The notes under the pieces were generated by a model that saw only the letters and a list, made by a program, of their open reading frames with translations, made no database searches and was not told where the DNA came from. Of a stretch of DNA of 64,000 nt, positions 37,687 through 49,002 are shown piece by piece. Positions within the stretch are counted from its first letter, which is position 1. Each line of letters starts with the position of its first letter. Source of the DNA: Cavia porcellus (Eukaryota; Chordata; Mammalia; Rodentia; Caviidae); NCBI RefSeq assembly GCF_034190915.1, contig NW_026947484.1, positions 143,752,982-143,816,981 on the forward strand, read 5' to 3'. Both the position numbers and the translations under genes were made by a program.

Positions 37687-37766
37687 GTGTTACTAGGGGT
37701 CAAACCCAGAAACTTGAGCATACTGGGTAAGTTGTTCTACCTCTGAGCTACATCCCTAACTCCCAA
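37687..37766 (-). repeat. ID-type SINE, diverged
   Basis: The complement of an ID head: 'GGGGTCAAACCCAGAAAC', 'CTGAGCTACATCCCTAACTC'. A T-rich stretch to its left (37610-37680) could be its decayed tail. Confidence 0.72.
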
Positions 37767-40277
37767 AATACATTTTAAACTGTCATATCTAGATACTTTT
37801 GTGTATGAAGTAGATGTGGACTTTATTATGTATCATTTATTGATGTGCAAGGCACTATGTGAAAGCCTGCAATAGATGGCATTATATACATGGAGAGAAT
37901 AAGGGAATTGAAAGAAGTTTTAAAAATTTATTTTGTTAAATTAATAATTTCATTGGATAGACAGCATGTAAAGTACATTTTAAACTATTTTCTAGTACTG
38001 TATGAATTTATATTTGCACCAGCTGTAGGTAAATTTTTGCGTATTTTTACTATCACTGAATATTTTAATTTTTTTATTTTTTGCTAATTTCATTTTGCCT
38101 CTCTGTATGTTCAGGTTTTTGATATCTGCATGAAGCCTTATCAATGCAGTTATCAATCATCGCAAATTCCGTATGTTTATTAGATGAAGAGTAAGTCATT
38201 TATTTAGTGCACAGGACACGAGGCCATGATGTTTGGCTTCCCCTGTGACAGGTGCGAGGGCTGGGGCACTGAATGCACAACATACCTGCCCTCATGGGAA
38301 GTGCTCTCTAGCATATTTTGCTGATATGGTGAAGAGCTATTTCTGGTAATGCAAGGCAGTGTCTATTTTATACGTTGATACACATTTTGTCACATCCAGT
38401 CTCTTTTTATATCATTATCTTGCTAAGCAATGATTCACAGCCAAACTTTAGACCATATGAATTTAAAAAGCTAGTGTGATAATTAGCTTATGGCTTCAGT
38501 TTAATTATATGATTATTATGCAATGACAACTCATATAAAAATAGGCTTCATACATGTTTAACTGCTTTATAATGTGCTCTTCTATGTTACATGTTATTTA
38601 GTAGGTTAAAAGTGCAAGTTTAGTTGAAAATATAGAGAACTGACAGGGCATTTGTAAGGTTTTGCAAAAAAGGAGATTTCTGGGAACAAACAGGAAACAA
38701 AGGAGGAAGGGTTAATCAACCTTGCAACTTCCTAGAACTGCCCTCATAATGTCAATAACTGGGTCCAACAAGTTATTACTGATACTGACTTGGCATAAGA
38801 AGAAAGCAGAGTGTAAGAGTGGCATGGATCTTAGATCCATGTTGTAATGCTTAGGTAGATGTTTCAGATGTAGCTTTTTAAAGTTACATAGCTGAAAGGG
38901 ATGATGAGTGACAGTGTGAAAATATTTCATTTTTCCTTGTTCAGGAAATAAGAAATTATCACAGAAAGACCCCTCTTATAGTTTCTCTTATCAATTTAAA
39001 AAATATTTCCTTTTTCTGCCATTTTAGAATAAGAATTTGCTTTAGAGAAAAACAGTAACTTTAAGAAAATGGTCTTATGTATTTGTTACCTTAAAAAGTA
39101 AAACACTCTCAGCACTGCTTTCCTATTGCTCCTACATGTTTGATAAATGCTACATAGTAATGTGATGTATTAGCCTGGGTCTGTATTTTTTATTCCAATA
39201 ATTTGGCTTCGCTCACCAAACATACTGTACACCAGATTTTACAAACCACAGGAAAACTGGCACAAATTTTGAGTATTTTGCTTTATAAAATGAGATGCTG
39301 TATTTACTAAAGTTTAAAACATGTTTTTTGATATTGTTTCAATAAATCTCTGGCCTTGAAACAAATGCAAATAAAATGGTTATGCGTTAAGCACTTGCTA
39401 TATGTAAAATTTGGTATGCCTTTCAAATAATCAGGGAGAACGTGCAGCTGAAATTCAATTAAAGCTTTTTTTTTGTCTTAAAAATTTCCAATGCAGAGTT
39501 GTGCTTGGATTTTGCAAACATTATTGAAGTGTTTGGTTTATAGATAGCAGTCATGAAAAGATAAGATAAAATTCTGGTGCTACATTTATGTATTGAAGAC
39601 ATATCTAATCTGTAGCGGCATGAGAAATGTAGTAGAGGTACACGTTGCTGAAAATCACTGTAGCATTACACTTAAACACTTAGAAACCAAGGCAGTTAAT
39701 ATAATTTATGTGTACATAAACTAAATGATATCTATACTAGAGACTTCTTGGTTAGAAGCATTTTCCCAGTATTTTAATCAAGTATGCCATCATGTATGCT
39801 CCATTCGATGCATGCAGCACGGGAATTTGCTGATGTGTTTCCCTTAATGGATCTAATATGTGTAATGTGCTATTAATGTCTATTAGAAATACATATAATA
39901 CTGAAAATGAATTTTAATCAGAAATAGTTGCTATTTCTTGAAGTTAGAAAGACCAAAATACCAGTGAGGTAGGTTTATTCAATTTTTTAAAGTGACTATT
40001 TTCTTGTCACTGAATTGAAATAGTAACATACTCATATTCGTATTTTGCATAAATTTGCATGACAAATTCCCAGAGCTCTAATTTGAAGTAAAATAAAGAA
40101 TGCAACCTCTTACAAGTATGCATGGTCTGATATTTAAAGAAAGTACATTTAACAGAATTTTTAAAAAATTGGTTACCTTTTGAGGCAAGAGACAAGAGAA
40201 TCAAAATAGGAAAAATGTGAGTAAGAGCAAGAGAGTGAGACCTGAGAGAGAGAGGGCAAAGGGATGTTCACTAATTT
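37767..40277. other. Unmarked intergenic DNA
   Basis: AT-rich sequence with no exon or repeat family recognised. Confidence 0.45.
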
Positions 40278-40520
40278 GTGTGTCTAACAGGTTTGAGATG
40301 TAATTCACATAACATAAAATTCACCCTTTAAGATGTATAATTCAATAGCTTTTAGTATATTCACAGAATTGTTCAGCAATCACCACAATCCAGTAGTACA
40401 GTGTTTTATTGCAGACCTATTAGCAGTCATTCTCCATTCTCTCTCCCTTCCTGATGCTGCCAACAGCTAATTTACTCCCTGTCTTTATTAATTCTAATAT
40501 ATTTTCACAGCAATATCAGT
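40278..40520 (-). mobile_element. Old L1 (L1M) 3' UTR fragment
   Basis: 'TGTAATTCACATAACATAAA', 'ATTCACCCTTTAAGATGTA', 'TTTTAGTATATTCACAGAA' and 'TTGTTCAGCAATCACCAC' are hallmark phrases of old mammalian L1 3' UTRs, here in reverse. Confidence 0.82.
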
Positions 40521-42024
40521 TTTATTTCACCTCATAGCAATTGAGTCTAAATTGTTTATAGATTATACTTAGTGATTGATTATATTAATCACATGTGTGT
40601 TTTGGGAATTTAATTTTGCATAGAATCCCAACCTTTTGATGCTTAAGCATACAAAATTATTAATAATTATGTAGGAGTAAATTAATCCTGCTATAGCTTT
40701 ATTTAAGTAATACAAAGTTCAGTTAAAGCAGCTGATTTGTTAATTTTACCCTTAATCTCAACAGAGTGTAAGGCATGACAAGATAAAGAAATAAAGCCCA
40801 GCATTCTAAGATGTGGTTTCAAATGTTAGTGGAAATTCGTGTCTGTTTATGACATTGTCAGTTAATCACAAATTACTGTTGTCTTGCCCCATAACTATGT
40901 TAGGAGTTAGAGGGGAAACTATCTTTCAGCTCTCAAGCATTTTACAAGCTATGTGAATCTGACCTTACTTTTATTATTTGAGCATATTTTCTTAAGGGCT
41001 GTAAATTTTTTTCAGTAAATTAATATTACTACTCTATGCAGATATTCCAGGTCAGTCTTGCATATTTGTCACTCAAGATATGAAAAGAAATATTTTTTAA
41101 AGTCATGGTTTATTTTAAAGGATATGTTGAGGCCATAGTCTAGAATCCTGTTGTCCTCACTGATTTTGAATTGACCCCAGTTTTTAAGACCTCAGTGGAC
41201 AAATCTAGGGAATGTACGTAACTCATGAGTTTATACTGATACTTCCAATTCAAATCCTGAACTAAATAAGTCTTTACTTACCCTCCTTATATCTATATTT
41301 ACTTTCTTCCACTTTGAGAATACTGGTTCTAAAAACATGGATTAGATTAAAGTGTTCTGCAGTTACTGATATATCCCTTATTGTATTTGTTCTCAGTTGA
41401 TAGCTTAGATTCACAGTGTACTCTTTCAATGTGTAGTTTCAAAGTTTTCCAGAAAAGTTTTTTTATTTTGAATTATAGTTTTTATTATTTGTTCTATCCC
41501 TTTGTTTTGGTTTTCTACTTCAGGGACTTACATATCTGTACACTGAATCTTTACCTATCCTAAATATATCTCACTAGCTATTGCTTCCTTACAATATGTA
41601 TAAATAAAAACGTTTCTCTTTTCAATGATTCATAAGAATTAAAAAATACATAAGGCCTTGTATGTATCCATAACATCAACTAGTGGACATTACTTGGAAT
41701 GCTGTAATTTCTGGTGTATAGAATCAAAATACTTGGCAATAAACCAGTGTGTTATATATTTATAGTGAGCTTTCTATGTGGTAGGTACACCTACTCTGAA
41801 CAGGGTACATTGGAAATACCCTCTCTGTAATGATGGAGACAAATATTAGTCACATAATTAATATAATTGCTATTTTGATAAGCTCAACCAAACTTGCCCT
41901 ATGACAATTTATAATAAAGCAATGTAATATACTTTTTTATCTTAAAATTCTGACTATTAGAAATTCAAAGTCAGTCTTAATGGGCAGAAATCAAGGTGTT
42001 TGAAGTCTCTATAAGAGAGTTTGT
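40521..42024. other. Unmarked intergenic DNA
   Basis: AT-rich sequence. No feature supported. Confidence 0.45.
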
Positions 42025-42102
42025 AGGGGCTGAGGATTTAGCTCAGCGATGTAAGGCCTGCCTGGCAAGCATGAAGTCACGTGTTTGATCCCTGAACTTT
42101 AA
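42025..42102 (+). repeat. ID-type SINE
   Basis: 'AGGGGCTGAGGATTTAGCTC' (A box) and 'GTGTTTGATCCCTGAAC' (B box), the closest copy here to the ID consensus start GGGGCTGG. The poly(A) tail is lost. Confidence 0.85.
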
Positions 42103-42420
42103 GAGAATTTGTTCTGTTTATTCTTCTCCCCAAGAACACCTAAAGTCTTTGACTTGTGGTTCCCCCAGAGAAAATTTTGGTTTTTAGGGTTAAAGTTTCT
42201 GAAATGACAAATACAGGAGAGTTAGCTAGGCGAAGAAAAAATTTAGAAAAGGATAAGAAAAATTCAGAAAGGATAAGAAAAATTCAGAAAAATTCAGAAA
42301 AAGATACAGGACAACAAGTGGAGGCTGTCATAGTGGTTCAGATGGGACACAAGCCTACCTTAGACAAGAATGCTGTCAGTGGAATTGAAATTGAAGAGAA
42401 ATAGCCAAACTCAAGGAGCA
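42103..42420 (+). other. Lysine/glutamate-rich open stretch with short tandem repeats
   Basis: An open frame (42156-42404, 82 codons) whose middle (about 42228-42305) is a tandem array of GAAAAATTCA and GAAAAGGATAA-type units, giving a KKNSEK-like peptide. It could be a processed pseudogene fragment or simply an A-rich minisatellite. I recognise no parent gene. Confidence 0.3.
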
Positions 42421-42459
42421 TTAATTTGTCTCTGAGTTCCAACATGAACATCCTTGTCT

Positions 42460-42904
42460 TCAGTTAATTGTGTTTTTATTTTTTCCTCTTTTAAATATAT
42501 AAAATACACATAGAAAAATTATCATTTTATAGCTCACTGGTATTAAATACATTTGTACTTTTACCAGCACTCCTGCTATTTATACTTATCAATCAACTCT
42601 TCATTCTTCTTTCCCTGAGTCCCTAGCTACCACCATCCTTCTTTCTGCCTCTGTGAATTTTACTACTCTATCTAATTCATATAAGTGGAACCAAGTAGTA
42701 CTTTTCTTTCTGTGAATGCTTTATTTCACCTAGCCTAATATTCTCAAGTTGATTCTTGGAGCAAGTGTTAGAAATTTTTTCATCCTTAAGGATAATATTC
42801 CATTGCTTACATAAACATGTTGCTTATCCATTCAGGCATCAACGAACACTTAGTTTGCTGCCATGTTTTTGTCATTATGAATCAAGCTTTTATGAATATG
42901 AGTA
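42460..42904 (-). mobile_element. Old L1, 3' part (left segment)
   Basis: 'TTTTACTACTCTATCTAATT', 'CATATAAGTGGAACCAAG' and 'GGATAATATTCCATTGC' are old L1 3' UTR/ORF2-end phrases in reverse. The element is interrupted at 42905-42918 by a half-L1 insertion and continues at 46572. Confidence 0.8.
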
Positions 42905-44595
42905 TACAAATACTTTTTATTTTTATTTTTTTTATTTTAAAGAGGGTAAGATTAAACATAACAAAACATCATAAAAACATTTAAAAAAAACACAGTAAAA
43001 GCAAGCCCACTGGAGATCTTCACTGTCTATCTTATTATCTCTAGTTTTCTTCCAAATAGTTGTTCCCATCTTCACATACATTGAATGCATACTGAACATT
43101 ATAGAATTAATCAGATCACTGCAGGATGATGAAGGCTTTTAGGTCTTCAAGACCTGACATTGGGGAAGTCAAAATGGCTGCCATAATGTGTCTCATTCTC
43201 TTCGTAGTGGCTGTCTTTATCTTTACGTATGCTGAAATTGAACGTAAGAGACTAGAGTAATATCACTCTAAACAGTGAATAATAGTATTGCTAGATTTTA
43301 TATCATAATGCTACAGAATTAGCATTGGGTTTCTTAGTGTCTCTTCTTCTTCAAAGTATCTGTTCATTACATCATGCATTATATAATCTGTTCCTGTAAG
43401 TAGTTTAGAAATTCTCCCCATGTGTGAATCTCTACATGTATATCTATCCTTTTTGTATTATAGGGAAAAACATATCATAACAAGACAACAAAATGAATTC
43501 TTAGAAAAACATGAAATGAAAAAGACATATAAAACCACAATATTAGGTGATTTACAGTAGTTACTATGCTTTCTCTTGTTATTTTCAATAGAATTGTCTA
43601 CATCATCAGACATAATATAATTGAACATAGCATTACATAGCTATTTCAATAAAAACACAACTTTGGAGACATTGTAGGACTTTGAAAGCAGTTAATAATC
43701 AAACCGGAATGGGTACTTTTTACATCTTGTCATCCTCAGAGTAGTTACCTCTACTCTTAGACTTGATACTATCAAGCATACCAAATTCAAATAAAAACAG
43801 TCAAGGTAAAACAGTAGTCTAACAAACCAGCTTCAAATAAGATCACTCATACTAAGACAGTGTAAATAATACAAGGTTTCTGTTTAAGTTAATAGGAAAT
43901 TAAGGATAGTTACATGGTATAACCTGCTATTTTTGCTATAGCTGTCTGTGCCCTCAAATCTGAGTAAACAGACTGGAACAAAATAAAATCAAACTAAGCA
44001 GACTGTTAGGACTACTGTGACGTTTAAATCCTGATACACTATTAACAATGTCCTATGCCTTCCTTTTTAAGGCAGTTTCTCACCTTTCCCTTTTTCAGGA
44101 TGCTTTGTATATTTTGGGTCCCACTAGCTCCTTTAGTTTTTAGATTAGGAGGTCAACCCATTATCTATCTGAGTGTTGCTGAACCTGTTTACCCCTGAGC
44201 TTGATCTTGAGCTGTACTCCTTTACTTACTAAAGCCACAAGGTTTTCCTTCCTTCTAGCTGTGACACTGCACAGAAGTGTCATAACTTTCTAATCTATCT
44301 GTGACTGCAGGACGAATTGTCCCTATTTCTCTCTGGTTTCCTGTCACATGTAGCATCATTTTCTCATCTTTGACTTGCAGTTTGTTAACCCTCTTTCAGG
44401 TTGAGTATATTTCCTATTCAGAGAATCTCGATGGATCCTGCCTCCTAATCTACTCTGCCTGTGTTTCTTTTTGTTAGTGTATCAAGGCTATGTATATTAA
44501 AGATTATAGTCTACCTTCTCTGCCTCATCTCTGCTATTCTATTTTTTCTGCTATTATTTGTTCACTTTACTCCTTCATTCCACTATCTGCCCCAT

Positions 44596-45760
44596 TCATT
44601 GAGGCCTCTCTGCCACTGTTGCTGGAATTCTGGTATTTTTTTTTTTTTTTTCTCTGTCTCTCTCTGGAATGTCCTTCAGTATTTTTTGTAGGGTTGGATT
44701 GGTGGCCATGAACTCCCACAGTTCCTCCTTGTCTTGGAAATATCTTATTTCTCCATTAATTTTGAGAGAGTTTTTCTGGGTACATCAATCTGGGTTGGAG
44801 GTTATTTTCTTTCAGGGCTTGGACTATTTCCCCCCAGGATTTTCTTGATTTGAGAGTTTGTGTTGATAAATCTGCCATTATTTCAATGATTTGTCCTTTG
44901 TAGGTGATCTGCTTCTTTTCTCTGGCTGCTTTTAATATTCTGTTCTTGTGGATTTCTGGTATCTTGATTATTATATATTTGTTGTTATTTTGATGATTTG
45001 TCCTTTATAATTGATCTGCTTCTTTTCTCTGATTGCTTTTAATATTCTGTTCTTGTGGTGGATTTCTGAGATCTTGATTATTATATGTCTGAATGTTGAT
45101 CTGTTTTGGTTGTAGGTGGCTGGAGTTCTGTATGTCTCATTTATCTGGGTATCATTTCTCTTCCCTATGCTTGGGAAGCTTTCCTTAATTATTTCTGTGA
45201 ATAGTCTTTGTAATTCATTTGTGGTTACTCCTGCTTCTTTGCTCACATTTTTTATTCTTAAATTATAGATCCTATTGTCGTCTTCTAGCCTTTGAATTGT
45301 TTTTTTCTGGTTCCTTGTTATTTTTAAGAGATCTTTTCTTTCATGATCATACATTATAAATCTCTCTTCAAGTTTTGAAAGGCTAACTTTGGTTTCTGTC
45401 AAGGCATTTTGCCAGCTTTCAATGGAGGTTTTAGTTTCCTGGTAATCTCTTTGGATCTGTTTCATGTATTCTAGGTTTTGTTTATACTCTTCATCAATGG
45501 TTTCTCTTCGTTTTCTGAGTTTCTGTGTTCTTCCATCTGTGTCTTCTTGGGAGGGGCTTAGCATTTCTTTAATTAATCTTCTTATATCTTGCCTCACTTG
45601 GGTTGGAATTTCAGTTTTAAGTTCATCTATGAGGTCATGAAGGTATTTCTTTATCTCTACTGATGTGGCTAATATTGCATGATTGCTGCACTGGTTCTCT
45701 TCTGTATTTATGACTCCTGGGCTTATTTTCCTAGGGTCAGTGACTGGAGGTTTTTTTTTT
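44596..45760 (-). pseudogene. ORF1 of the oldest half-L1
   Basis: An RNA-binding chaperone frame of L1 type. The coiled-coil region (NLEYMKQIQRDYQETKTSIE, LSKLEERF), the RRM (RIYNLRIKNVSKEAG, LFTEIIKESFPSI) and the start of the C-terminal domain (ETYRTPATYNQNR, HIIIKISEIHHKNRILKAI) are readable without a break over 208 codons at 45597-44971. Beyond that, a 107-bp tandem duplication (44886-44992 and 44993-45099) destroys the frame. The upstream frame continues to about 45760 with an HAIL motif shared with the element at 60438-63720. The stop TGA is at 44598-44596, the same place as in the sister elements. Confidence 0.85.
44886..45099 (-). repeat. 107-bp tandem duplication inside half-L1 ORF1
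   Basis: The block starting ATGATTTGTCCTTTG at 44886 recurs with few changes at 44993 (ATGATTTGTCCTTTA). 107 is not a multiple of three, so it shifts the frame within the C-terminal domain. Confidence 0.85.
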
Positions 45761-46571
45761 TTTTAAATTTCTATCTCGTCATGTTTCTGGTTTCTTTCAA
45801 ACAGGTGTCTTGTGGAGGTCCCTGGCCCTCTCCATATTGCTTATGGTTTTCCTGAACCATGCTGACTGGGGTTTTGCTGCCCTCTCCAGTTTGCTGTTAT
45901 TTGACGTGCATGCAGGGACAATGCAGGCTAGCCTCTAACTTCTGAGCCAGTCAACCCGCAAGTGCCTTCAGCAACTTAGCCTGTGCTCTGTGGAGTCACA
46001 GAGTCGGGACAGTTTTGTCCCTTGCTATTGGGTCCCAACCAGGGGCGTGACTCAGTCCAAGCAGATCCCACCAGTACTCTCTGGGCCAGGGGTGGCTGAC
46101 TGACTCTACTGCATCATCAGGCTCTTCCCCACTCCAAGATGTCCTCCAGCCAGCGACACCCGCCCTAGGATCCAATCTCCAGCACTCACCGGGAATCAAT
46201 GTAGTTCTCCACCTGACTCCACTCCACACTGCACCACATCTTCCTGCCAAGGGCCCAGGACTCACCATTTCCCATTATCATCAGCCATGGCTTCAGTGCG
46301 ACCTTGAGTCCCCCAACTTCATGGAGCTCCCAGCACAACATGGACCGGTCTCAGTGAGCGCTTCGGGCTCCAGCTCTCCAATCACGTTTTTCCTTCCTCT
46401 TCCTATTTTTATTTTTACTTCAGTTTCCTCCTGGGTTCATGAGAGTCCCTCTTCACTCATCCGACCCTCACCATGTTGTCAAACTCCAGTGTCTGAGCTG
46501 TTTTTCCAGAGAGGCTCTCCACCCAGCAACCTAGGAAGCCACCATCTTCTCCCATCTTACAAATACTTTTT

Positions 46572-49002
46572 AAAGACCCTTTAAAAAAAACAAATAAACT
46601 CTTACACCCAGAATTGGAATAGGTGGATCATATGGTAATTCTATTTTTTGATTTTAGTGAATGCATCTCTGTTTTCCATATGTCTATACAATTTTACCTT
46701 CCCTTCAAGAGCAGACAAGGGCTCCAATTTTCCACATTCTTGCCAACACTTACTATTTTCTTTTTTTATAGTTGTTGTCTTAACGTTTATGAGATAGTAT
46801 CTCATTTTAGTTATGATTTACATTTACCTAATTATTAATGATACTGAGTATTTTCCATGTGATTATTGGCTATTTGTATACTTTTTAAAAAGAGAAATGA
46901 TTATTGAATCCTTTGCCAATTGGAATCAGGTTTTTGTTGTTGTTACTGCTATGTTTTAGAATTATTGTAGATATATTCTTATTTGATATATGTTTTGTAA
47001 ATATATTTCATTTTTTCTCATTCTGTGACTGGTCTTTTTACATTGTTTATAGTATATTCTGATATGGAGAACTTTTTCATGAAATCTGATTTTCCAGTTG
47101 TTTTTGCTTGTGCTTTTCATGTATTATCCAAGGAATCATCATCAAATCACATGTCATATAAAAACATGGAATTGTTTTTATATCTTAATTTAAGGTTTTA
47201 GCTGAAATTATTATATTTTTAGATTTTATATTCAGGTTTTTTTTTATCTATTTTTGAGTTATATTTTGGTGTTGGCTAAGGGTCAAATTTCATTCTTTTC
47301 CATGTGGATACTGAAGACTTCAAGCATTATTCATTGAAAAGACTGTGTATTCCTTATGGAATGAACTTGATGCCCCCACATAAAAACATTTGATAATATA
47401 CCTGAGAATTTGTCTGTAATATATTTTGTTGTATTGATCCATATGCCTTCTTTGTTAAGACAGTATCTGTTTTGGTTAATATAATGTTAGAGAAAGTAGC
47501 TTTGTGACAATGTATGAGTTATTCATCTTTATTTTTTCTTTTTTGCTAATAAGATTTCTTTGAGATATCAAATGAATTTTAGGACACAGTGTTCTATTAT
47601 TTCTGCAGAAAACATTATTGATACTATGCAGAAACTGCTTTGAATCTGCAGATTACTTGGGGTAGTGCTTATATCTTAGAACATTAAATTATATTTTCTG
47701 GTTCTTTAATATGAGATGTGTTTTTATGTATGCATTTTAAATTATTTTAGCAATGTTTATTACTTTTCATTGTATAAGTCTTTTAATCTGATTTCTAAGT
47801 ATTGTATTCTTTTTGATGCTATTGTAAATAGAATTGTTTTCTTAAATTCCTTTTCAGATTGTTCATTGTTAGCAAACAGTTACATGTTGATTTGATGTAT
47901 TATCTTTGCAGCTGGCCACTTCACCTAATTCATTTACTAGTTCTAACAATTTCTTTGTGGACTCCTTAGTATGTTCTGCCTATAAAACCATATATTCTGC
48001 CAACAGAGATAATTTTACTTCTTTCTTTTCTATTAGAATACTTTAGATTTCTTTTCTTTGGTTAGTTTCTCTAGCTAAAACTTTCCACATTATGTTAAGT
48101 TGAAGTGGTAAAAGTGGGCATCTTGCCTTTTTCTTCATGTTAGATGAAAAGCTTTCAGTCTTTTACTATTGAGCATATTGTTCACTGTAGATCTTTCATA
48201 CATTTCTTTTATTATGTTGAGATAATTTCTCCTCTTCATTTGTTGAGTGCTTTTCATCATGAATGTTTGTTGAATTTTGTGAAGTGCTTTTCTTCATTAG
48301 TTGGGATCATATGGTTTTTCTTTTCATTTTGCTAATGTGATATATTGTACTGATCATTTTTTAATATGTTGAACCATACTTGCATTAGGAATAAATCCTA
48401 CTTAGTCATGATGTATAATCCTTTTAATATGCTTCTAAATTCAGTTTGCTAGTATTTTTGTCTCAAATATTTATATCAATGTTTATAAGTGATATTGGTC
48501 TATTTTTCTGAGTCTTTCATTGTCTGGCATGGTATTAGGGTAATTCTGCTCTCATAAATTGAGTTAGAAAACTTTCCATTCTCTTTAATTTATTAGTTTG
48601 AGGAGATTTAAAGGTTTGAGAATTGTTGGTATTAGTTCTTTTTTAAATGTTTGTTAGAATTCACTAGTGAAGCCATCATGTCTGGAACTTTTTTTTGGAA
48701 ATTGGGGTTAATGATGAAGAATTTTGATTGACTCTTCAATCTTTCTACTAGTTATACATCTGTTCATTTCTTTCTGATTTAGTCTTGAGTGGTGTGGTGT
48801 TTCTTGGCATTTATCCTTTTCATGTAGATGATCTGACTTGTTGGTATGCAGTTTTCCATAGCACTCTCTCAGAAGCCTTTTAATATCTGTACAACCAGTA
48901 CTAATATCTCCATTTTAATGTCTGATTTTGGAAAATTTATTTCTTAATACAGAAAGTTAAAAGCTTTTCAATTTTGTTGATCTTTTCCAAGAACCAAAGG
49001 TG
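46572..49002 (-). mobile_element. Old L1, ORF2 part (right segment)
   Basis: Continuation of the old L1 at 42460-42904: 'GGAATAGGTGGATCATATGG', 'CCACATTCTTGCCAACACTT', 'TTTGATATATGTTTTGTAA', and, at the right end, 'TTTTGTTGATCTTTTCCAAG', all old L1 ORF2 phrases in reverse. Frames are fully decayed. Confidence 0.82.

Larger units (their letters stand above)
42919..46557 (-). mobile_element. Half-L1 (ORF1-only, HAL1-like), oldest of three
   Basis: The minus-strand element starts at 46557 (AGATGGGAGAAGATGGTGGC), continues through a 5' UTR and an ORF1 (about 45760-44596), and then goes straight into a 3' UTR that ends in an A-rich tail near 42919-42945. There is no ORF2. A 14-bp target duplication, TACAAATACTTTTT, flanks it at 42905-42918 and 46558-46571, and the cut site TTTTT/AAAG fits L1 endonuclease. 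The ORF1/3' UTR border (CAATGAATGG ... GATGAGGCAGAGAAGG) is the same as in the other two half-L1s. The 3' UTR matches theirs in blocks (compare 43540-43790 with 60890-61110) but is more diverged. Confidence 0.88.

Noticed and set aside
42025..42102. Functional tRNA gene
   Set aside because: A and B boxes are present, but the sequence is an ID SINE: the acceptor stem cannot pair and it resembles other dispersed copies.
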